From NCBI GenBank assembly GCA_035591015.1, contig JAXIUW010187737.1, positions 1-12,281 on the forward strand: a stretch of 12,281 bases of DNA. The letters run 5' to 3'. The number at the start of each line of letters is the position of its first letter. Position 1 is the stretch's first letter. Both the position numbers and the translations under genes were made by a program. This stretch comes from Cephalothrix simula. Lineage: Eukaryota > Nemertea > Palaeonemertea > Archinemertea > Cephalotrichidae. Below, piece by piece: positions 9,201-12,281 of this stretch. Under the pieces are notes generated by a model. That model searched no databases. It saw nothing but the letters and a program-made list of their open reading frames with translations, and was not told the origin of the DNA.

Positions 9201-11875
9201 CAACCCTTGCTGATATGGCCTCTTACTATGTCAGCCAGTTAGAACGTTGTGAAAGTAGACAAGCAAATGGTTTTCAAGACACATTCTGCTCCAGTAATGT
9301 TGCCAAAAAAGAAAAATTACTTGGTAAAATTGTAACCGGGGCTTCCTCTACTGCTAAGCGTAGGAGAAAAAGAGGTAAGAGTACAGGTCAGAAAAATTAT
9401 CTATAGATACATAATCCATATTAGTGGATGGTAAAATTGGATGAGACACAATGAAATTTACAAATTTCGCCCCCCCCGTCGAGATCTCCTAGAAGGAGCA
9501 TCGGAACCCCTTAACCCTATTTATTTTTGGAAAGAGCATGAAATGTTACACACCATGGAAGGAAGGTTTTTTTTAATTTTTGCCCCACCTGGTGGGGAGT
9601 GGTGGCGCAAAATGTGCGAAAGATTAGAAAAAAATACTAAATGACTAAATCTTGGGTTCCTAATAATATTAGATGATCCGTGGGGTCGGTCAAAGGTCAT
9701 ATGAGCCTTAAAATAAATTAATCGAGAGATGACAATTTTGCACATTTTGCGCCACCGCTCCCCACCTGATGGGGCAAAAAATTTAAAAAACCCTTCCAGT
9801 GTGTGTAACTTCTCATATTCTTTGCAAAAATGTATAGGGTTAAGGGCAAGGGGTTCCGATGCCCCTTATAGAGATCTCAACAGGGGGAAATTTGTACATT
9901 TCACTGTGCCTCATTTGTGTATTTTGAAATAATTTCAAAATGTGGACAAAAGGTCAGATTCTTGTTGCAGTCCTCACGTTTTGGTCGATAAGGGTTGTAA
10001 ATAATGGGATTTATCATCACGAAGGCGCATCGCATCGATCATGCTGCAGTATTGCCGCTCCTTCGCTGCCTCTCTATCTATCGCTAAATGCGATATTTTT
10101 CTATATATATCTTAATGTAACGATGTCAAAGCAAGGAATTGATGAATACATTCATGAGCTATATACTTTAGGTGGCTCAAATAGACAGATCACTTCGTTG
10201 CAAAGACGCATCAATTTCACCACAATATCCCATCGATGTTGCAGCGATATAGCCGCTCCTTTCCTCCAATATTTGTATAGGAATTTTGAGATATCGCAAA
10301 GGTGCGTCGATGTCGAGGCGCGATCAATAGATTTCGCGATATTTCAGAGGCACATCGATGTCACTGCGATATCGCAAAGGCGCTGATCATTTGCTCTCTT
10401 CCTCTACATCCTAAAAAAGTGATCTTGTGATATTGAAAAGGCTCATTAATATCGATGGGAGATTGGGTGTTTAAGCGATGTCGCATCGATTTTGCGATAT
10501 CGCAACCTTTCTTTGCGATATCGTTTTGGCTCCCTCCATTCGTGTTCACGTTCAAGTGAAAGCTTAAATATTTAAAAAAAAAACTCGATCGATATTCATT
10601 CGTTTTTTTTTTGTATTGCAAATTTTTCTTCACACTTATTTGTTAAATATAGAAATTAAAATCATCATTATCTTTTTCAGCATCATGTACCGTCCAAATA
10701 ACATGTGATCAAATTCAGAATATGGGGTCATCTGCTTCATCTTTGACTACAAGTCAGTTGAGTGGAATTTGTCAATCCGACTTCGAAAACTGTGCGGAAT
10801 TTTTAGGCGGTAGTGTTCCTGGTTTTAGTGCTGCACAATGGGAAACTCTTGCCACATTAGCTAAATCGGTTAGTAGAAGCATCTCATTATATATGTCACT
10901 GGTCATCTTCTGCATCAAGGCGATATCATCCTTGAGTTAGCATACTGTAAATTTGGATCGATATTTTTTTAAAACCCGTTTTTTTAACATGATACACGTA
11001 CACATGTATTTACTGTATTAATACGCGAACCCCGCCCTTAATGGACTAGTGAGTAACTGCGCGGTCCGAGCCAAAGAGGTTTAACCAGTAAATCAATAAT
11101 GCAAGTTAATGCCCTTGACCTGACGTCATTCACAATTTTGATAAATAGTTTTTCGAGAATATCTTTGAAACTTAGTGGCGAAACAATAGTGTACAGGATA
11201 CCCCCTGAAAAGGGCGCTACGAAAAAAAATGACGGGGGCCCGTATGGTTGCCTTTCGCCACTGGAAAAACTATATAACTTTCCGGCCGTAAACTTCCATA
11301 AATGAGCTGAGAAATCGTAGACTTTGAATATCTGAATAATTTGATTTTCAAAAATTTGCCTGAACGTCATCTTTTGGGTAGAAACTCAAACGCTTTAAAG
11401 CCACGAAGGTTTCGCATGCGTCTTTCGAGTCACCCATACAAAATGTATTGCGGCTTCGTGGCTTTTAAGCGTTTGTGTCTCTACCCATCTTTTGTTAAAC
11501 ATTATAACCTTTTATAAAAGTTTGGTATCTGTTAAGTGTTGACGAAATAAGCCCAGGATGAATATCCCTTTCAAGCTAAAGTTGTGTTTGCAAGTATTGG
11601 GGCCGTTGTAAAATCTGGACGGGCTGCGATAGTGTATTTCGGAATTAGTTCATGCATGTACTTCACAAGTGAAAAGCTATAACCCACTATTTTTTCAGTA
11701 CTGGGGAATTCCTGGAAATTGGTCTGCAGAAACGTTAAGACAAGCCGGTGGCATGGTGTCTGGCTTAACGGCTGCAGAAATTGAAACGATTCATATTACT
11801 ACAACGGAAGCTGCTAATTCTATTGGTTCTTCAAATGGATGGAATGTTCTCACTCAGCAAAACAAAGAACAAAAG
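237..11875 (+). CDS. Partial multi-exon gene for a mesothelin/stereocilin/otoancorin-like helical-repeat protein (11 internal exons)
   Basis: Eleven GT-AG exons (237-269, 356-577, 1391-1543, 2707-2889, 3469-3578, 7311-7434, 7532-7701, 7889-7988, 9188-9374, 10681-10868, 11699-11875) total 1647 bases and read as 549 uninterrupted codons. The four non-zero-phase junctions also match (AG+T, CT+G, G+CA). Neither the start codon nor the stop codon is in the window. The product is rich in Leu, Ser, Thr and Ala and helix-prone, with a recurrent motif seen as [16 protein letters not shown] in exon 8 and [16 protein letters not shown] in exon 11 (after NWSAETL). The W-S-x3-L-x2-h-G-x-h-x2-L-x3-h layout is typical of the mesothelin/stereocilin/otoancorin superfamily: extracellular, often GPI-anchored, adhesion or gel-attachment proteins. 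About a dozen cysteines and a KRRRKR furin-like site (mesothelin precursors are also furin-cleaved) support a secretory-pathway protein. No membrane segment is visible in these exons. The gene structure is well supported; the family call is a moderate-confidence inference. Confidence 0.8.
356..577 (+). CDS. Host gene exon 2
   Basis: The acceptor is ttgatttttaag, the donor is AAG|gtgatt, and both phases are 0 (74 codons, beginning [16 protein letters not shown]). It carries one copy of the helical-repeat pattern ([20 protein letters not shown]), followed by a Ser/Thr/Lys-rich linker and a hydrophobic end ([10 protein letters not shown]). The frame stays open 84 bases past the donor into the intron, so the exon end rests on the donor and on phase continuity with exon 3. 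Confidence 0.8.
837..1247. mobile_element. GC-rich foldback (MITE-like) element in intron 2
   Basis: The ends are inverted repeats: TTCATCGAATGTCCC at 837-851 against the complement of GGGACATTCGGTGAA at 1233-1247 (one mismatch). Inside, a GCCCCGCC..CGGGGACTG-type module recurs (around 911-955, 1088-1107 and 1174-1195, and inverted at 1211-1230). The last two pair as a perfect 10-bp stem (GGGGACTGCA 1186-1195 / TGCAGTCCCC 1211-1220) with a 15-base loop. A run of 12 G lies at 860-871. I find no reading frame worth calling and no clear target-site duplication. The rest of this 813-base intron (578-836, 1248-1390) shows nothing recognisable. Confidence 0.65.
1391..1543 (+). CDS. Host gene exon 3
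   Basis: The acceptor is ttttttgtag and the donor is CAG|gtaagt, a perfect consensus. It is 51 codons, phase 0 at both ends. It starts [15 protein letters not shown] and ends in a segment with two cysteines ([16 protein letters not shown]) that could form a local disulfide in an extracellular protein. Confidence 0.88.
1557..2061. mobile_element. hAT-like non-autonomous DNA transposon with target-site duplication
   Basis: The element is bounded by ATCACAG at 1550-1556 and again at 2062-2068 (8 bp with one mismatch if extended to TATCACAG/CATCACAG). The terminal inverted repeats are GAGGCCTAGAAGGGGG at the left and the complement of CCCCCCTTCTAGGGCCTC-type sequence at the right (left and right differ by a single base insertion). 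Internally there is a hairpin (1592-1602 with 1613-1623) and a diverged direct repeat of about 70 bp around GGTGACGGATT (1637 region and 1924 region). No transposase is present. A 7-8 bp duplication suits hAT-type or related cut-and-paste elements; the superfamily is inferred. It lies 13 bases after the exon 3 donor. Confidence 0.75.
2069..2706. other. Remainder of intron 3, no gene seen
   Basis: It contains three short related words around 2177-2252 (variants of GACTTTCCCC-GG-AA) and a small inverted pair (GGGCTCCT 2492-2499 / AGGAGCCC 2536-2543). Open frames of about 108 codons occur on both strands over 2282-2627. They overlap, have no family resemblance and look like chance. The 3' end has the polypyrimidine-containing acceptor of exon 4. 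Confidence 0.5.
2707..2889 (+). CDS. Host gene exon 4
   Basis: The acceptor is tcatcaaaacag and the donor is CAG|gtaatt. It is 61 codons, phase 0 at both ends. It begins [16 protein letters not shown] and ends with [14 protein letters not shown]. It contains a helical-repeat-like stretch ([21 protein letters not shown]) and two cysteines, like the other exons. Confidence 0.85.
2890..3468. other. Intron 4, no gene seen
   Basis: This is a 579-base AT-rich intron. An acceptor-like tttttctcag at 2941-2950 is followed by 27 open codons in phase with exon 4. There is no usable donor that keeps phase with exon 5, so I do not call an exon. I see no repeat or structural element otherwise. Confidence 0.5.
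3469..3578 (+). CDS. Host gene exon 5
   Basis: The acceptor is catatttttag and the donor is AAG|gtaaga. The 110 bases give 36 codons plus two bases (AG), starting [16 protein letters not shown] and ending KCFLRTT. The leftover AG joins the first T of exon 6 to make Ser. Without this exon, exon 4 (phase 0) could not be spliced to exon 6, which starts with TGA in phase 0. The call therefore rests on phase as well as on splice sites. It is too short to stand out as an open frame. Confidence 0.82.
3606..4120. mobile_element. Long foldback element in intron 5
   Basis: The region 3606-3706 is the imperfect reverse complement of about 4026-4120. Shared words include ATTACTAA, TCCCAAGG, and TTTTAAATTTCTCTTTT followed by a T-run. 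A second, inner inverted pair is seen between about 3753-3780 (CTTGAACTATGTCGTCATTT) and 3814-3840 (complement of AAATGACATACATGTAGTTC). It has no reading frame. It begins about 27 bases after the exon 5 donor. TATGC occurs at 3597-3601 and 4120-4124 as a possible 5-bp duplication, but this is weak. Confidence 0.7.
4124..4366. mobile_element. Nested palindromic repeat element
   Basis: The outer arms 4124-4160 and 4330-4366 are inverted copies of 37 bp with one mismatch (core CTACGATTCACCAACTCCCA). Between them a 60-bp unit is tandemly repeated: AGTTGG, GGCGATTCGTAGAT, GAAAGTATGGTAAATC occur at 4224-4256 and again 60 bases on. Each unit is itself a small palindrome, so arms can pair in several registers. 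It abuts the preceding foldback element. No protein is plausible; the open frame on the complement is repeat-derived. Confidence 0.8.
4381..5160. other. Intron sequence upstream of the nested gene
   Basis: This is AT-rich sequence without a supportable gene. It includes the left copy of the 16-bp direct repeat (4565-4580) just after a run of eight C. I find no other repeat structure. The stretch immediately upstream of 5160 is the distal flank of the nested gene promoter. Confidence 0.5.
4565..4580 (+). repeat. Left copy of 16-bp direct repeat flanking the nested gene
   Basis: ATTCGCAATCCGACAC is identical to 6899-6914. The two copies enclose 2318 bases that contain the entire SRSF2-like gene with promoter and 3' UTR. 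Flanking bases outside the 16-mer do not match. Confidence 0.75.
5163..5279 (+). promoter_or_regulatory. Probable core promoter of the nested SRSF2-like gene
   Basis: Elements in order: TCTCGCGA (5163-5170, the housekeeping TCTCGCGAGA-type motif minus its end), an inverted CCAAT box ATTGG (5196-5200), TATATA (5227-5232), a pyrimidine-rich candidate start site (TTCTCGCTCTT near 5255-5265, about 28-30 bases after the TATA) and the E-box CACGTGAC (5272-5279). CCAAT-to-TATA-to-start spacing is ordinary for a eukaryotic promoter. The first ATG downstream is the predicted start codon. It is sequence-based only; no transcript evidence is available. Confidence 0.6.
5325..6056 (+). CDS. SRSF2: SRSF2 (SC35)-like serine/arginine-rich splicing factor, intronless, nested in host intron
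   Basis: The product is a 243-residue SR protein that would bind exonic splicing enhancers and act in pre-mRNA splicing in the nucleus. Residues 20-100 form one RRM almost identical in layout to SRSF2. RNP2 is LKVDNL (23-28), RNP1 is RGFAFVRY (62-69), and the flanking [25 protein letters not shown] and [16 protein letters not shown] are diagnostic of SRSF2/SRSF8. A Gly-rich hinge (about 109-122) leads into an RS domain (about 127-243) rich in RS, SR, RRS and SP. Vertebrate SRSF2 is about 221 aa, so this RS tail is slightly long. I start at 5325 because it is the first ATG after the promoter and gives the MSY start typical of SRSF2; the frame is open upstream without ATG. There are no stops and no internal intron, whereas human SRSF2 has one, so it may be an ancient retrocopy or an intron-less lineage gene. 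It lies in host intron 5, same strand. Confidence 0.93.
   Translation: MSYNRGGNSENRGPPQIEGMTSLKVDNLTYRTTMEDLRKVFERYGDIGDVYIPRDKYNRQSRGFAFVRYYSHRDADDAIDALDGAKLDGREIRVQVAKYGRPDDLKERSGGRGGRYSGGGGYRDNYRRRSRSRDRGYNSYRSRKRSWSRERRSSYRRSRSRSPRRKSYDRYDRNRSKSNSRSHSRGRRSRSNDSYRRSGSKSPDRYRRSGSRNSSSPGKDKSPGKASENGRDHSKSKENSPYD
6278..6468 (+). repeat. GCTG-rich degenerate repeat in the nested gene 3' UTR
   Basis: Twelve GCTG words occur in about 190 bases, mostly as ATGCTG or TTGCTG followed by T or A, with irregular spacing of about 7-40 bases. It is not a clean tandem repeat. UGCUG/YGCY clusters are the type of site bound by muscleblind-like proteins, but no factor is shown here. Confidence 0.7.
6444..6478 (+). 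terminator. Polyadenylation signals of the nested gene
   Basis: There are two AATAAA hexamers, at 6444-6449 and 6473-6478, about 390-420 bases after the stop codon. The next bases are A-rich rather than strongly GU-rich, so the cleavage site is uncertain. Confidence 0.55.
6632..6742. mobile_element. Small MITE-like hairpin element
   Basis: TGGGATGTAGGAAA at 6632-6645 is perfectly inverted at 6729-6742, and the similarity continues inward for about 33 bases (CCCTAGTTT, AAAGGGC). A third copy in direct orientation starts at 6761 (GGATGTAGGAAAA ... AAAGGGC), which suggests a second, truncated element beside it. Confidence 0.7.
6804..6838. repeat. Perfect 11-bp hairpin
   Basis: CATAGAATAGC (6804-6814) pairs with GCTATTCTATG (6828-6838) across a 13-base loop containing the repeated word GCGAG. 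It is isolated in intron sequence, possibly the end of the truncated repeat before it. Confidence 0.7.
6899..6914 (+). repeat. Right copy of 16-bp direct repeat flanking the nested gene
   Basis: ATTCGCAATCCGACAC is identical to 4565-4580. The following 6915-7310 is intron sequence with short G and C runs (around 6953-6960 and 7186-7206) and a GATCGATCGA word, and no gene that I can see. Confidence 0.75.
7311..7434 (+). CDS. Host gene exon 6
   Basis: The acceptor is tgtttttcag. The first T completes the Ser codon begun in exon 5. Two overlapping donors exist (gtgtaa at 7433 and gtaagt at 7435). Only the second keeps exon 7 open, so the exon ends at 7434 with AAA GGT. It encodes [16 protein letters not shown] through KLYSACKG: helical, with two cysteines. 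Confidence 0.87.
7532..7701 (+). CDS. Host gene exon 7
   Basis: The acceptor is aaatttttcag after a 97-base intron. It has 56 codons plus CT, completed to Leu by the first base of exon 8. It reads [16 protein letters not shown] with the helix motif [19 protein letters not shown], then [13 protein letters not shown]. The donor is ACT|gtaagt. Confidence 0.87.
7889..7988 (+). CDS. Host gene exon 8, clear helical repeat
   Basis: The acceptor is tctttatccag and the donor is ACG|gtgagt. It encodes 33 residues after the split Leu: [20 protein letters not shown] then [13 protein letters not shown]. This is one of the clearest copies of the superfamily pattern (hG-x-L-x3-L-S-x-A-D-L). It ends in phase 0. 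Confidence 0.87.
8110..9035. repeat. GATATCGC / CATCGATG degenerate repeat block, copy 1
   Basis: The block contains about ten GATATCG and six CATCGATG words, which are near absent elsewhere. A composite module recurs as CATCGATG, about 3-5 bases, GCGATATCGC, then CGCTCC at 8238-8264, 8587-8613 and 8877-8905. Larger units repeat too: the phrase AGAGCATAGAATG occurs at 8184 and 8501, followed in both cases by the same module. Long frames open on both strands arise because the words lack stop codons, and I do not accept them as genes. It fills most of host intron 8 (7989-9187). Confidence 0.8.
9188..9374 (+). CDS. Host gene exon 9 with C-terminal furin-like site
   Basis: The acceptor is taattttctag and the donor is GAG|gtaaga. 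It has 62 codons plus G. It begins [15 protein letters not shown] and has two cysteines about ten residues apart (ERCESRQ..., DTFCSSN). It ends in the basic cluster KRRRKR. With the G+CA split codon the junction reads KRRRKR-ASC, a strong R-x-K/R-R furin consensus. This would separate the product into two parts inside the secretory pathway, as known for mesothelin precursor. Confidence 0.88.
9440..9917. mobile_element. Large foldback element with about 180-bp arms
   Basis: The left arm 9440-9625 is the imperfect reverse complement of 9733-9917. Matching landmarks from the outside in are ATGAGACACAATGAAAT / complement of ATTTCACTGTGCCTCAT, GAGATCT, GGAACCCCTT, GTTACACAC, TGCCCCACC and GGTGGCGCAAAATGTGC. 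About 110 bases separate the arms. The frames predicted in both arms are mirror images of each other and not genes. The target duplication is unclear. Confidence 0.82.
10020..10540. repeat. GATATCGC / CATCGATG repeat block, copy 2
   Basis: It is related to the block at 8110-9035. The same module is present at 10231-10259 (CATCGATG...GCGATAT..CCGCTCC) and 10353-10375. Both blocks end in a similar way (ATCGTTTT followed by a CCATTC-TG word). It is more diverged and is interrupted around 10090-10190 by AT-rich sequence. Confidence 0.75.
10681..10868 (+). CDS. Host gene exon 10
   Basis: The acceptor is tatctttttcag and the donor is TCG|gttagt. The first two bases complete Ala with the G of exon 9. 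It then has 62 codons: [33 protein letters not shown] and a helical-repeat stretch [15 protein letters not shown]. Four cysteines make this the most Cys-rich exon, immediately after the predicted cleavage point. Confidence 0.88.
10869..11367. other. Intron 10 sequence with an unexplained open frame
   Basis: On the complement, 11038-11370 is open for 110 codons with no recognised domain. The + strand is also open at 11099-11305. No splice or promoter context supports either. The block 11040-11340 has a higher GC content and sharper edges than its flanks, so it may be an unrecognised interspersed repeat. Confidence 0.4.
11377..11485. mobile_element. 109-bp MITE with 9-bp target-site duplication
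   Basis: CATCTTTTG at 11368-11376 is repeated exactly at 11486-11494. Inside, the termini GGTAGAAACTCAAACGC and the complement of GCGTTTGTGTCTCTACC are inverted repeats, extending to about 33 bp (GCCACGAAG / CTTCGTGGC). A 9-bp (or 7-8 bp, because the ends are ambiguous) duplication identifies a cut-and-paste DNA transposon derivative. There is no coding capacity. Confidence 0.88.
11699..11875 (+). CDS. Host gene exon 11, best superfamily match
   Basis: The acceptor is ctattttttcag and the donor is AAG|gtacga. It is 59 codons, phase 0 at both ends. [17 protein letters not shown] then [16 protein letters not shown] follows the W-S-x3-L-x2-h-G-x-h-x-G-L-x3-h layout of stereocilin/mesothelin repeats. 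The frame stays open another 34 codons to a perfect gtaagt at 11978, so a longer alternative exon is possible. Confidence 0.85.
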
Positions 11876-12137
11876 GTACGAGTAACCTTCATTATAACTT
11901 GTAATCTCTCACTTGCGAGCTGGCAAATGCAAAGCCAAGCTACAGGCAGACTCATGCATATATGTCAAGAGCTTAATGTAAGTCACACATAGTACATTCA
12001 GTTACAAATGGATCGAAAAATTTGTTAAGGCATGGCTTTGGTGGAGGGTGGTGGTTAAAAATGGCAGAAAATCAGCAAATTATAGCTTGCATTCCATTCC
12101 CTCTCTCGGATAGATTCGAGTGAGCTTTCCTCCTTGT

Positions 12138-12233
12138 CTTCTCCTAGACTGGAAATCCATCCTAATTTCATCGGATTAATAATTTCTCAATCTGTTTGCA
12201 GAAATTAGGGTTGGTTTCCAGTCTAGGAGAAAG
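12138..12233. repeat. Inverted repeat of about 32 bp
   Basis: CTTCTCCTAGACTGGAAA (12139-12156) pairs with TTTCCAGTCTAGGAGAAAG (12215-12233). The pairing continues inward to CTAATTT / AAATTAG, leaving a loop of about 30 bases. It is probably another small foldback element. The rest of 11876-12281 shows no exon. Confidence 0.75.
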
Positions 12234-12281
12234 TATCTGTTAAAATCAGAAAGGCCTAAATCGTCGGGGAGGTATAAAATA

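Noticed and set aside
9441-9932. Frames on both strands of the 9440-9917 foldback
   Set aside because: They mirror each other because the arms are inverted copies. The peptides are short and not conserved in type.
12201-12232. Possible exon after ctgtttgcag
   Set aside because: It is the right arm of an inverted repeat and is followed by no GT donor.

Overview
The window is eukaryotic nuclear DNA, most likely from a marine invertebrate. It is AT-rich, with GT-AG introns, many TACATGTA-like words, foldback (MITE-like) elements in nearly every long intron, and an SR-type splicing-factor gene. It shows no bacterial, organellar or viral gene organisation. I cannot fix the phylum; a mollusc, hemichordate or similar animal would fit.

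Two genes are supported, both on the + strand. The host gene runs through the whole window and continues beyond both ends. I recover eleven internal coding exons (237-269, 356-577, 1391-1543, 2707-2889, 3469-3578, 7311-7434, 7532-7701, 7889-7988, 9188-9374, 10681-10868, 11699-11875). Every splice phase is compatible, and they join into one open frame of 549 codons. The product is rich in short helices with a recurring pattern of the type hG-x-h-x3-L-S/T-x-A/D-D/E-I/L. This resembles the extracellular helical repeats of the mesothelin / stereocilin / otoancorin superfamily. Scattered cysteines and a strong furin-type site (RRKR) after the ninth exon agree with a secreted or surface precursor that is proteolytically processed. 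The family assignment is an inference.

The second gene is a complete, intronless SRSF2 (SC35)-like splicing factor (5325-6056, 243 aa). It lies in the same orientation inside the 3.7-kb fifth large intron of the host gene. It has its own apparent promoter (TCTCGCGA, inverted CCAAT, TATATA, pyrimidine-rich start region, CACGTG) and its own 3' UTR with two AATAAA signals. That UTR carries twelve GCTG words in about 190 bases. A perfect 16-bp direct repeat (4565-4580 and 6899-6914) brackets the nested-gene segment.

The rest is intron filled with structured repeats: foldback elements at 837-1247, 1557-2061, 3606-4120, 4124-4366, 6632-6742, 9440-9917, 11377-11485 and 12138-12233, two of them with convincing target-site duplications. 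Two blocks (about 8110-9035 and 10020-10540) are built from degenerate GCGATATCGC and CATCGATG modules with a higher-order arrangement. The host gene therefore looks like a processed extracellular protein gene whose introns have absorbed repeats and a whole housekeeping gene. The window shows no functional link between the two genes.
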